64,000 nt of DNA, from contig NC_092650.1 of assembly GCF_032118995.1 (NCBI RefSeq), positions 7,068,001 to 7,132,000 on the forward strand, written 5' to 3'. Made by a program: the position numbers and the translations under genes. The DNA is from Asterias amurensis. Lineage: Eukaryota; Echinodermata; Asteroidea; Forcipulatida; Asteriidae. The notes under the pieces were generated by a model. It was not told the DNA's origin. It worked only from the letters and a program-made list of their open reading frames with translations, and searched no databases. How positions within the stretch are numbered: the stretch's first letter is position 1; every line of letters begins with the position of its first letter. Below, one piece after another: positions 53,816 to 64,000 of the stretch.

Positions 53816-54157
53816 AAGCACTATTGGTGATTACTCAAAATAATTATAAGCTTAAAACCTCACTGTGTAACGAGTAATGGGGAGAGGTTGAAGTGCCATA
53901 GTTGCAAGAAAGAAGTAATTTTCCAAGAATTTGATTTTGAGACCTCAGATTTAGAATTTGAGGTCTCGAAATCAAGCATCTGCAAGCACACAACTCTGTG
54001 TGTACAGGTGGGTTTTTTTCGTTCATAGTTATCTCGCAACTTTGACAACCAATCAAGCTCAAATTTTCACAGGTTTGTTATTTTAGTCAAATGTTGAGAT
54101 TCACCAAGTGAGAAGACTTGTCTTTGACAATTACCAATAGTGTCCAGTGCCTTTTAA
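53815..54157 (+). mobile_element. Family A element
   Basis: GCACTATTGGTGATTACTC at left and AGTGTCCAGTGCCTTTTAA at right; directly follows the composite. Confidence 0.72.
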
Positions 54158-54840
54158 ACCTACTGGCCAGGAAATGTAATACCTGATTGTTTAGAACCTC
54201 AAAGTTAGATACTTGATTTGAGAGCGCCAGCTATACTAATATAACAGTACGCTTTCTTGCTGAAACACAAACTAAAGTTATCCACAACTTTCTGTTTATT
54301 TAATTTTATCCCAAAACTTTAGATACTTTTCACATTGCAATAGTTATAATATTATATTTTTTTTTTCAAGAAAATTAATAAAGCAACTTCATCAACTAAT
54401 ACGTTAAAGTGTCATTTTCTTAGAAGATCCAAATTCTGTAGTTATCTTTTTATGGGGTTATCATTACATGCAAACTTCACTGGCTTGTGTGATTAAACTT
54501 AAAAATTAAACACAAGTTTTAAAGTATACATGTATTAAATTAAATGTGTGATACATTGAAATTGATTTAAACACAGAAAATGCTTTATAGCTGCAATAAA
54601 TACATTACATTATAAATCTTGGTTTGAAATATTTAAATAAGTAAAATTGTACACGTACAAACTGTACGTGTAAATTTTCATTTTGAATCTATTTAAGTTA
54701 AAACTTGAAACCAAGTGCTTTTAAAATGCATTGTGCAATAGAAAAGGAATTCATTGTGTTGTGTTCAATCAGACAATTGTAATACTATTAATAATAACAC
54801 ACAGATAAAAACAGAATCAAAATTTCATAGAATATTATTT
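54158..54840. other. AT-rich intergenic, nothing recognised
   Basis: Only a small hairpin (GTACACGTACA / ACTGTACGTGTA, near 54650-54672) stands out. Confidence 0.5.
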
Positions 54841-54844
54841 GTGT

Positions 54845-55060
54845 TTTACCAATACATAAATGTGTGTTAAAGCACTGTTCACTCTGTGCTTCACTGACCA
54901 CTGTGAACGAACCCCAAGTCATATTTGGGTTTGATTTGAACCCATGACCTTTGCCATTCTAGTCTTACCTTGGAGCTTGCCCAGTGTGGCAAAGGTCATG
55001 GGTTCGAATCCCACTAAGTGTACAGTGCTAAACACACATCGGTGCACGGGTAAACCACAA
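54845..55060. mobile_element. Foldback element related to 39269-39469
   Basis: TTTACCAATACATAAATGTG at left and CACACATCGGTGCACGGGTAAA at right; inner arms TTGAACCCATGACCTTTGCC and inverse. Confidence 0.65.
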
Positions 55061-55242
55061 TGCAAATTTAACATGAAACCAAATTGATAAATTCATTCAC
55101 CAAGGAGAGACTAATACGAAATCAAACTTGGAACTTATTCATGACATGAGCTGACGTGTGGTCTCATGGCCTCATTTGAGGGTTCAAAAAAAAAGCATTG
55201 TGACATGTCAGCATTCAAGCGGTCTAGTTCACCAGACCAAAG

Positions 55243-55500
55243 TCCAGGGCCCAATTTCATGGCTCTGCTGACCGCCGAATTCTGCGCTTACGATCGCGAT
55301 TCTCCGCTTACGTGCAAGTGCCGAATTTCTGGGCTAGCCTTACAAGCGTAGAATGCCTAGTAACGTGAAGTACTTACGCGCAGAAGCCCAAATTCGCCGC
55401 TAACCCGTGAAATACGCTTGCCGTAAGCACAGAATTCCCTGCTTCCGTAAGCGCCAATTCTGTGCTTACAGTAAGCAGAGCCATGAAATTGGGCCCTGGT
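55243..55500. mobile_element. 258-bp MITE with GGGCCCAATTTCATGGCTCT ends
   Basis: Left CAGGGCCCAATTTCATGG, right CATGAAATTGGGCCCTG; the body alternates TTACG/CGTAAGC and GAATTC modules. A SINE-like B-box stretch (TTTGAATCCCAGTAATGACAC) follows at 55510. Confidence 0.75.
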
Positions 55501-55944
55501 TTTGTCAGCAGCAGAGAGTGGATTTGAATCCCAGTAATGACACTTTGCCCTTGAGCAAGACACTTTAACCATAATTGCTTCGTAATAAGTTGGGAAAGTA
55601 GTGCATTCTGCTCCGGCATCCAGGCTTCAAGTGGACAATACCCATGCCTACATCCTTACCGAAAGGTAAAAGGGGTATTAACCTGTTTGGGCTACAGGAG
55701 TAAGTGGCAACGTATCTCCTGGTGACAGTTGGTTTTGGTCGACAGCCCAAATCAGTTAAGGTCGACGGCCCAAATCAGTTAGGTGTAGCCCTCGCCTTGA
55801 AGTGGCTGTCCGGCCTTGTGATGTGCATGTAAAGCGATATTTCATTAACAAAACATACAAAATATCACATTATTTCTATGGCAATAAATGCCTACTGTCT
55901 GGCACCCAGATCCTTCCGAGTACTCTTCAATGCCACCAAGAGCT

Positions 55945-58900
55945 TTATTCATCCGGTGGCTTCTTGAACTCTCTCTTGACCTTTTTCGTTGTATCGCTTC
56001 CAGTTGCTTGTTGCGACCGTTGCCGCTTAGTGGTGAACTTATTCCCGACTGTGTTGACCAACGTACTGTACCTGTTACCAAATCAAACATTAAAAGTTGA
56101 TCAACATTCATTTCATTCAGTTAAGTGTTAAATAGAAACAAGCCATTTTCACACTGAATCCCTAATGCCAGTGAAATACAGTCCCGGGGAAGCCCCTGGA
56201 GTTTGTTCACCCCACAGTTACCCTAGCGCACCTTCACACTGTCCTTATTTGAACAGGTTTGGGATGCACATACGTTGTACATGTAGCAAGAATACCTCTG
56301 GGTTTTACCGCTTACCCTACACTATAGTGGGGTAAATTGCCCATATGCCTTGGAAGATCAGGGGTAGAGCAATCCAAGTGTGAACAGGCTGACCATTTAG
56401 CCTTTAGCCCCAGGAATAGATTAGTGTGAATCAGGCCAGAAAGACTTTTCTTCTGAAAGGTTGTTAGTTTGAGGATTCATACATCTAGAAACCCACCTTC
56501 TTGCCATTTCTTCGTCGGATACTGTCATTTCTCGCTCTTTCTGCTCAGATTTTTTCTCCAATTCCTCAGCTACCAGACTTTGCATTATTTTCTAAAATGG
56601 AATGAAAAGATATTTTTTTTGTCTATTGGCAAAAGCAGTTGATGGACCATATTGACACTGATGGTAATAGGACCATTCCAGATTGTCGGCTACATAACAG
56701 CACTGTTACTAAAGGGTGCAAAGATACTCCTAAATTTTTAAGTACACATTTCATTTTGTATGGTTTGAAGCCAAAGACTCTTACAAAATCGAACTTAAAG
56801 ACAGTGGACACTATTGGTACTTGTCAAAGGCCAGTCTTCTCACTTGGTGTATCTCAACATGCATAAAATATCAAACCTGTGAAAATTTGAGCTCAATCGG
56901 TCATTTAAGTTGCGAGATAATAATGAAAGAAAAAACACCCTTGTCACCGGAAGTTGTGTGCTTTCAGATGCTTGATGTCAAGACCTCAAATTCTAAACTT
57001 GAGGTCTCAAAATCAAATTCGAGGAAATTTACTTCTTTCTCAAAAACTACTTCACTTCAGAGGGAGCCATTTCTCACAATGTTTTATACTATCAACCTCT
57101 CCCCCATTACTCATTATCAAGTAAGTTTTTATGGTAATAATTATTTTGAGTAATTACCAATAGTGTCCACTGCCTTTAAACACTAATATAGCCAAGAACT
57201 CAATAGAGAGAAGACAGGGAAGGAAGTTTCAGGTTTAGATTTGGGAGGAAAACCTCAAAGAAACATTCCACAGAATATTCACGCAGTCAGGTATGGACTG
57301 AAATCCCAATCCACATAGTGCCCCCGGCATGATTCGAACCAGGTTCCTCGAGGTGGAAGGGAAAGCAAGATACCAATATGCCGACCCAACAAAATGATGA
57401 GGCCAGAATCGTAGCCATAGGCATAGCTTTAGCCTCCAGTTATGGCACAGCCTTAAAGCCCAGAAACCAAAGGAGCCCTTTCATTTTGTTTTGTTTATTC
57501 TTCATTTTCTACTGTATGTTTTCACTTTGTGTAGGCGACTTGATCGGTTTTCTGGAAAAGTGTGCATTATAAATCCATATTATTATAATTTTTGTTATTA
57601 TTATTATCTTGTTGACTGAGGTAAAAACAGAAATGGTAGCTGGAATTAACTTACTTCGATTGTTGGGTTCATTCCTTTGAATGACATCCGGCCAAACTTT
57701 AAATCTTTACAAACTGCATGGCTTGACTCCACCTCATATTTGCTCCTGCAAAACAAAGAATTACATGTATACAAGATCATATAGTCGTATACTAAGCTTA
57801 AAGGCAGTGGACACTATTGGTAATTGTCAAAGACCAGTCTTCTCACTTGGTGTATCTCAACATATGCATAACATAACAAACCTGTGAAAACTTGAGCTCA
57901 ATTGGTCGTCGACGTTGCGAGATGTGAATGAAATAAAAAACACCCTTGTCACACACGAAGTTGTGTGCTTTCAGATGCTTGATTTCGCGACCTCAAATTC
58001 TAATCGTGAGGTTTTGAAATCAAATTCGTGGAAAATTACTTCAGTCTTGAAAACTACGTCGCTTCAGAGGGAGCCGTTTCTCACAATGCTTTATACTATC
58101 AACATCTCACCATTACTCCTTACCAAGTAGGGTTTTATGCTGATCTTTATTTTGAGTATTTACCAATTGTGTCCACTGCCTTTTTTCGTTTAATTAACCC
58201 TTTTGGACCATTTATTTTCTGTATAATCATCAGATATTGGTGATTTTTAAATAATAGTAATAAATTTAAATAATGTACCAGTTTCTGAAAAGAGCAACAT
58301 AGAAGTGTGGTTCTGAAATATGGAGACATTGGAAAAGGAAAATATTGGTGTGAAGATTTCAGGAAAGGAAGGGAATTCTATGCAGAAATCTTGCCTGTGA
58401 TTGTGACATCCATCAATCTTGAGATTGAGTGCAGTAATGAAAGTCATGAGCTTTACTTTGACCTTTTTTGGTTTGAGTGGTGGTAGGTCAGTTCTTTCAT
58501 TCATTTAAGGCTGCTACGAGCGATTTTAGTACGAGCCGCTTCTGGCCGTCATGATCTCTTCAGTGTTTGGTGTCTTCCAAGTGTTTTGCTCCCAGCCAGA
58601 CAAATGTCACCTTAAGAGTAGTTTTCAACTTCATTAAAAAAAAAGCAATTTCTTACTCCTTTGCTATTATTTCAGGTAGGTCAAGAACCCAGTGGGTCTC
58701 ATCCACCCTGCGTCGTTCTTCTTCTTCAATTTCCTTTTGGATGTCATTTTCTTGACTTCGTTGCATAAACTGCGAGTGAGTATGAAAAAGGATAAAAATG
58801 TTTTCTAACAATTCAACATATTATTATAAAACTTAACATTGACAAACAAAATAGTAATTAATACAATGAAACAAACATAGAACCACTTTTTAAGGAAAAG

Positions 58901-59434
58901 TTTCCGTATCCTGCCACCACTTGGTGATATGATTGGGGGGGGGGGTAAAATTTGTGGTGCGAGTTTAATGTGGTGGTGGACTAGATTATTGGATTATTTA
59001 TTGGTAGGTCAGGTTTGAAACAGTCCAAGCTTTGAATTGACATGAGCAGGTGCTTTGCACTTCCTAGACCCAGTAACTAGCTAGACCCAGTGACATTATC
59101 GGTCGTACCTGATAATGTCAAATTACTTCGAAAAAAGGAGTACAGCACCCCAGTTACTGTGTCTAACTCTAAGCACTTCCGCACTCCCCGACAATGCCTG
59201 AGAGTGAGAACTTATAACTAATAATTCCTTGTATTTAGGATAATAAAACATTTGCCAACACCTTGCCAGTCCACAGCACTGCTCAAAACGTATTAAATAG
59301 TATTTGGCTATTAAAAAATAAAAGATAAACTTCAATTTTTAATAGAAATTGAAATTTATTTATAGGAAACGTACCTTCATCTGCATTAAATGCTTGGAGA
59401 GCTTTGATTTGTCGACATTGCGATCGTTTGCCAT
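55945..59434 (-). CDS. mphosph6: M-phase phosphoprotein 6, nuclear exosome cofactor (5 coding exons, 161 aa)
   Basis: Minus-strand exons, in transcript order: 59375-59434, 58657-58769, 57655-57745, 56497-56591, 55945-56071, all with GT-AG junctions and agreeing phases. The protein starts MANDRNVDKSKLSKHLMQMK and carries the family features: FMQR at residue 21, the HWVLDLPE stretch of exon 2, the conserved FGRMSFKGMNP block (about residues 75-85), the SDEEMARRY segment and a Lys/Arg-rich C-terminus. Length equals the usual 160 residues, and no residue suggests decay. MPHOSPH6/Mpp6 is an RNA-binding partner of the nuclear exosome that helps join MTR4 to it and is needed for 5.8S rRNA 3'-end maturation. 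Introns 2 and 3 (transcript order) each carry a TTAA-flanked inverted-repeat element. An AATAAA at 55944-55949 overlaps the TAA stop codon. Confidence 0.95.
56795..57179 (-). mobile_element. Family A TTAA element in mphosph6 intron
   Basis: TTAAAGACAGTGGACACT at left, AGTGTCCACTGCCTTTAA at right, between coding exons 3 and 4. Confidence 0.8.
57184..57390 (-). mobile_element. tRNA-derived SINE family L, copy 2
   Basis: Minus strand: GTCGGCATATTGGTATC, CTCGAGGAACCTGGTTCGAATC (B box), then TATGTGGATTGGGATTTCAG and a CTGAAACTTCCTTCCC body. Confidence 0.7.
57798..58186 (-). mobile_element. Family A TTAA element in mphosph6 intron
   Basis: TTAAAGGCAGTGGACACT at left; AGTGT-type right end GTGTCCACTGCC without the final TTAA. 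Between coding exons 2 and 3. Confidence 0.78.
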
Positions 59435-59760
59435 GTTATGTGAGCTGTAATGAAACTTTAACAACAGTGAAATAACTTATATTTCATGCTCTTTTTATAG
59501 AAAAAAGAACAACATCTACCAGCTAAAAATTAAAAAACACTCAGCTAGCAGTACACATGTGCTGCAAGTATTTCAGTCATTAAGTTAGGCCGCCCTCTAT
59601 AGTTGAAAACCACATAACCTCCCTTTAACAAACTGTTGAGGGCGGTATATAAATATTGCGATTGCCATCCATTTATTTATTTACCTTTTGTGCGATCGGC
59701 TGTGTGTGACTGCTGATGAGTGGAGGAACTTTGAGTGGATTGGTTTGTACTTTTGAAGGG
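59435..59760 (-). promoter_or_regulatory. mphosph6: Probable 5'UTR intron and leader exon of mphosph6
   Basis: Ten bases upstream of the ATG there is a minus-strand acceptor (TTTCATTACAG, exon edge 59444). Upstream, CGCACAAAAG followed by GTAAATAA gives a plausible donor after 59695, so a noncoding leader exon from about 59760 to 59695 is likely. The gene would then start near 59.76 kb, within about 1.2 kb of the oppositely oriented RING gene, which leaves room for a shared promoter region. This is inference from splice-site look only. Confidence 0.4.
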
Positions 59761-60490
59761 TCTGTCTTAAGAGTTTGAGATCTTTCTTGCAGTCTGTATT
59801 GATATCTATAACTAGATATTTATAAAAAAGCACAAATAAACTAACAAACAACACGACAAGACATCAAGAGCCTGTCGCTGACAAGGAAGAACTTCGAAGG
59901 GAAGGAATTAGGAAGGAAGGACACACAACAAAACTCTACCCAGCTGATCGAGTAAAATATGTCATTCTCATTGTGATTAAAAACATTAAAGAAAGGTAAT
60001 GGAAGTAAATCTTGTCTCTACCATGTCGACCTGAACTATTTTAATTGTTAATGATTGAATAGACATTGACGTCGTCACGTTGCTATCATTCTTTAGTTAG
60101 TAAGTTAGTTCAGACAAGATAGATAGATAGAGCAAGGGTTTTATTACTTAGTAAACCCGATGATCAGATGATGAACCGACCGATGGTTTCAGATACTGAA
60201 GGCAGCGCACAGATTTGTATTCGCGGCACACAGCACATGAACAACTTCCTTTTGACCTCTAGCCTAGACTCTAGACGAGGGTGGCTTTCCAAAATGACAT
60301 AATATAAGTTGATGATTATTATTAGACCTTATCGCTAATCTGCCAGCCTGGCTGATTTCGCTGAAAGGCAAAAAGGCATTGTGTTGTGTGTTGTGTGATG
60401 GAAAAGGGGACTTTTCCTTAACACAGTGCCTTTCAGCAATTCAGCAAAGTCAGTCGGGCAGGAAATGCGATAATGCAAACATGTATATTT

Positions 60491-60622
60491 AGACCCAGTG
60501 ACTGGGGCGCTAGATTCCTTTTTTCAAAATGTTGACATTATCGGTCGTCATCTAGCTAGATGATCGATAATGTCAAAATTTTGAAAAAAGGAATCTAGCG
60601 CCCCGCCCCTGTCACTGGGTCT
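60491..60622. repeat. Near-perfect foldback palindrome
   Basis: AGACCCAGTGACTGGGGCGC / inverse, inner TTGACATTATCGGTCGTCAT. A diverged relative lies at 59066-59155. Confidence 0.8.
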
Positions 60623-60798
60623 CAGGCCTGTATGCTTCGTTTTTGAAAGGGCAAGGGCACCAAGGCATTTTCTCTTTGGCAAAGGGCACCGTATGAGGAA
60701 ATTGTAAATTTCTACTGGAGCATTTCAAGGGCACCAATGCAATAGCAAGGGGCAACGGAGGCAATCGCCTCCGTTGCCTCCGTGAAGTATCAGGCCTG
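60623..60798. mobile_element. MITE-like element K, copy with 6-bp target repeat
   Basis: CAGGCCTGTATGCTTC at left, GAAGTATCAGGCCTG at right, flanked by GGGTCT (60617-60622, 60799-60804); inner CGGAGGCAATCGCCTCCG palindrome. Confidence 0.72.
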
Positions 60799-60905
60799 GG
60801 GTCTAATGTAAATTAAGGTTTATTGTCATCTATAGGATAAGTTGCCAAAATATCATCATTATTCTTGGTATTTATGGTTGAACTTCTTATTTGTGTTTGT
60901 TTCAG

Positions 60906-63900
60906 ACTGCTCAACGAGCACCGGCTCCAGCTCCAAACATGGCGAAGTTCGCAGTAGCCCCACAACGAGCAGACACCACAGACGAATGCCTAAAGTGCTC
61001 TATCTGCCTGGAGGTGTTCTGCAAACCAGTTGCTATCAGCTGTGAACATGTGTAAGTTTTACACCCAATAAGAGCCCTCTCACTCGGCTTAAAGAGCGCC
61101 CGCACTGAGTTAAAAGGACGACATATCATTGGCTGAAAGCCGTGCGTGGTGTGTATGTTCCTGTATGTTTCCATTGTTCGAGTCACTATCTCCATTAAAG
61201 ACACTGGACACTATTGGTAATTGTCAAAGACCAGCCATCGATTTCACAAAACTCTTCCTAACTTAAGACTAATCTTAGGATTTAGGACGAGTCCCAACCC
61301 TGCACTGTAGCATGCAGACCTTAAGATTAATCCTAAGTTAGGAAGAGTTACCTGCCTAACTCGAGAGAAGACGAGTCCTAACTCTTTGTGAAATCGACAG
61401 CAGTCTTCTCACTTGGTTTATCTCAACTTAATGTATAAAATAACAAACCTGAGAAAGTTTTAGCTCGATTGGTTGTCGGAGTTGCAAGATAACTAAGAAA
61501 GAAAAAAACACCCATATGTCACTCGAAGTTGTGTGCTTTTAGATGGTTGATTTCGAGACCTCAAGATCTAAATCTGAGGTCTTGAAATCAAATTCGTGGA
61601 AAATTACTTCTTTCTCATTAACTGCGCCACTTCAGAGGGAGCCGTTTCTCACAATGTTTTATACTATCAACCGCTCCCCGTTACTCGTTATTACCAAGAA
61701 AGGTTTCATGCTAATAATTATTTTGAGTAATTACCAATAGTGTCCACTGTCTTTAATAGCGGCCTGTGCAAGGGGTCCACATACAACAAAAGGGCATTTA
61801 AATTGATCATATTGTCACATCATGTGTAGTAATACACTCTCATGTTTAATTTCTCACAATAAAATGAATATGGTATGTATAACATAATTAGTTTTATTAA
61901 ATAAACGAAAAAAAAGTATTTACTCCCAAAATTTGTCCAATATTTGAATCTGTTATGGCCTTGTGTTTTTTCTTCCATTATTCTCTCGCAACTTCGATGA
62001 CCAATTGAACTCGAACTTTCACAAGTTATTTTATGCATACATGTATGGTGAGAGATACACCAAGTGAGCCGACTGGTCTTTTACAATTACCAGAGGTGTC
62101 CAGTGCCTCAAAAGAAGCAAATATTGATTAAAAGGTTTTTGCTAAGCATACATGAGCAGGATACCAGTCACAAATCATACATGTGGAATGTTTTTTTTTA
62201 GCTAGTAACCTGAAAGGCAGTGGACGCTTTTGGTAATTACTCAAAATAGTTATTAGCATAAAACATTTTCTTGGTAACGAGTAATGGGGAGAGGTTGATA
62301 GTATATCACATTGTGAGAAATGGCTCCCTCTGAAGTAACGTAGTTTTCGAGAAAGAAGTAGTTTTCCACGTATTTGATTTTCGAGACCTCAGATTTAGAA
62401 TTTGAAATCTCAAAATCAAGCATCTGAAAGCACACAACTTCATGCGACAAGGGTGTTTTTCCTTTCATTATTATCTTGCAACTTCGACGACTGATTGAGC
62501 TCAGATTTTCACAGGTTTGTTATTTTATGCATATGTTGAGATACACTAACTGTGTAACTGTGAAGGCTAGTCTTTGACAATTACCAGTAGTGTCCAGTGT
62601 CTTTAATCTGGTAAGCATAATTTATATGCACTAAGCTATTTTTTGTGCTTGTATGCAGCTCTATGAACTTGGGCCCTGGTGTCTATGAATTGGCTGCACA
62701 TAAAACTTAAACCCTGAGCATGGTTCAAGTAAGAAAAAAAATATTTGAGGAGCACGGTGAAAATATTTAAATTGGAATTTTGCACAGTGTACAATAAGTG
62801 AATGTTTGTTTAAAACATGTTTTAATTGCTTCTTTTTTAAGGTTTTGTGAGGAATGTCTTTCACCGTTATTAGACATCGCTTCGCCAAATTGTCCGCTTT
62901 GTAGAAAGGTCTTTGACCCTAAGAAGAGGGTCAAAGCAAAGCTCATTGAAAAGCAGATTTCGTCAACGAAGACGATATGCAACGGCTGCAAGAAAAAGGT
63001 ATCTAGTGGAATTTCAACAGAAGTAGAAATTAAGTGTCAGGATGATTTTAATCTTAACTTTCTCAAGTTCAACTAGTTTTGGTGATTAAGTCATTGCGAT
63101 ACCCACTGCTGATCATTTTAACTGCCTCTAGCCACCAGGCTAGCTAGGTGGTCAATAGCCTGAACAACTGACGTCACACTTTTAGGTTCGTGAATAAAGC
63201 CAGAGACCGGCATCAAAACCAGCGCAAATCAACATGTGTTTTGACCTTTGACCCCATACATTTCAGTACACACAGTCCAATTTTATTGCGGACGTGACAG
63301 CACTGCACTGTTTGGGCATCTATGCAAAGCTCATGTCACTTCAATTCAATTCAATTTATAAATATGTGGGTTTTTTCCTTTCATTATTATCTCACAACTT
63401 CAACGAACGATTTAGCTCAAGTTTTCACAGCTTTGTTATATTATGCACATGTTGAGATACACCAACTGTGAAGAACAGTCTTGACAATTACCAATAGTGT
63501 CTTTAAATATCAAGTGGTTTTTAAAACTGTAGTAGCAAACATTTTAAAGAGCAGGTCTCTACAAATGCAGATATCTTCAGTTACTAACAAACCACCTCTT
63601 TTTCTTTTATACAGATGTCGTTGTCTAAAGTCAGAAATCACACACTCAGTTGTTCCAAACTCAACACAAACACAGATTCGGCAGCAAAGTTTCGACCTGT
63701 CGCTGCAACCTCACATACACCTCCCAGGTGAGTCTTCAACGAAAGAAATTAGTGTCTGTGTACTCCTTATAACCATTATCAGTTTTTATACCACACTTTT
63801 CACACCCGATGAGTGACAGTAAACTTTTTAAATTGTCTTTTTTTTCTTCTTCTGACTTCAGCGACATCCCGAACAGGGCCACGTTCAAATGTCCTCTCTG

Positions 63901-64000
63901 CGGAGTGAAGAACCTTGACAGCAACGATTTAAACAGACATTGTAATAAGGAACATAAAGGGAATACTGCCTCAGTTGTCTGCCCAATATGTGCCTCGATG
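60906..64000 (+). CDS. rnf166: RING-type E3 ubiquitin ligase, RNF166/RNF114 family (5' part, cut by window end)
   Basis: Exons 60906-61051 (ATG 60939), 62842-62998, 63615-63727 and 63862 to beyond 64000, with agreeing phases. The visible 174 residues carry a C3HC4 RING (C20, C23, C35, H37, C40, C43, C55, C58), then a C2HC finger (C84, C87, H99, C103) and a C2H2 finger (C138, C141, H154, H159), followed by VVCPICASM, the start of the next finger. This RING-C2HC-Di19 order is that of RNF114, RNF125, RNF138 and RNF166. The SDIPNRATF...CG-KNLD run looks closest to RNF166, while CPICASM matches RNF114. About 55-60 residues, including the usual C-terminal ubiquitin-interacting motif, are outside the window. 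These ligases act in innate immune signalling and autophagy in vertebrates. The exon starts with an acceptor (tgtttgtttcag), so an unseen 5' exon exists; the frame is open to the exon edge. Confidence 0.9.
61195..61756 (-). mobile_element. Family A element interrupted by element S
   Basis: TTAAAGACACTGGACACT at left and AGTGTCCACTGTCTTTAA at right; insertion at 61235-61400. In intron 1 of the RING gene. Confidence 0.82.
61235..61400. mobile_element. TIR element S nested in family A
   Basis: CCATCGATTTCACAAA at left and TTTGTGAAATCGACAG at right; CAG duplicated (61232-61234, 61401-61403). Confidence 0.8.
61963..62112 (+). mobile_element. Family A right half
   Basis: TTCTCTCGCAACTTCGATGACC to GTGTCCAGTGCCTCAAAAG. 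Confidence 0.68.
62213..62606 (+). mobile_element. Family A element
   Basis: AAAGGCAGTGGACGCTTTTGG at left and GTGTCCAGTGTCTTTAA at right; 235 bases before RING exon 2. Confidence 0.78.
63365..63508 (+). mobile_element. Family A right half
   Basis: TTCATTATTATCTCACAAC to CAATAGTGTCTTTAA, about 107 bases before RING exon 3. Confidence 0.68.

Noticed and set aside
60906..60938. Coding start further upstream in the RING gene
   Set aside because: The frame is open to the acceptor at 60905, but no upstream exon in phase was recognised; ATG 60939 fits the family's short N-terminus.

Overview
This is a eukaryotic, metazoan window: AT-rich, with intron-rich genes, GT-AG splice sites and a dense load of small transposable elements. 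Gene content (KIFC3-type kinesin-14, MPHOSPH6, RNF166-type RING protein) indicates a deuterostome. The character of the repeats fits an echinoderm, most likely a sea star. The species call is inference; the gene calls rest on translated exons whose splice phases agree throughout.

Layout. 1-4.6 kb is intergenic and repeat-rich. 4.73-7.69 kb (+) is a three-exon gene for a 428-residue secreted/type I membrane protein: signal peptide, one LDL-receptor class A module, one transmembrane segment and a long basic, Pro/Ser-rich tail. 7.7-16.5 kb is intergenic, with TTAA-flanked inverted-repeat elements and a broken non-LTR retrotransposon on the minus strand (about 12.1-14.4 kb). 16.92-50.22 kb (+) is a kinesin-14 gene (KIFC3 type), 18 coding exons, about 947 residues, with coiled coil first and motor at the C-terminus; its introns hold most of the repeats. 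50.2-55.9 kb is intergenic and repetitive. 55.95-59.43 kb (-) is a complete five-exon MPHOSPH6 gene (161 residues). 60.94-64.0 kb (+) holds the first four coding exons of an RNF166/RNF114-type RING E3 ligase, cut by the window edge.

Nothing suggests that the four genes act in one pathway. KIFC3, MPHOSPH6 and RNF166 all lie on human 16q, so their proximity here may be retained ancestral linkage.

The unusual content is in the repeats. At least seven short inverted-repeat families end in TTAA; one nested insertion shows the TTAA target duplication directly, and in five places two different families abut and share a single TTAA. There are also two decayed hammerhead-ribozyme cores in Penelope-like fragments, two copies of a repeat carrying an exact animal histone-mRNA stem-loop, a 77-bp minisatellite with an acceptor-like site in each unit, a partial exon duplication split by a transposon, and many foldback palindromes. 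No new multi-gene system was found.
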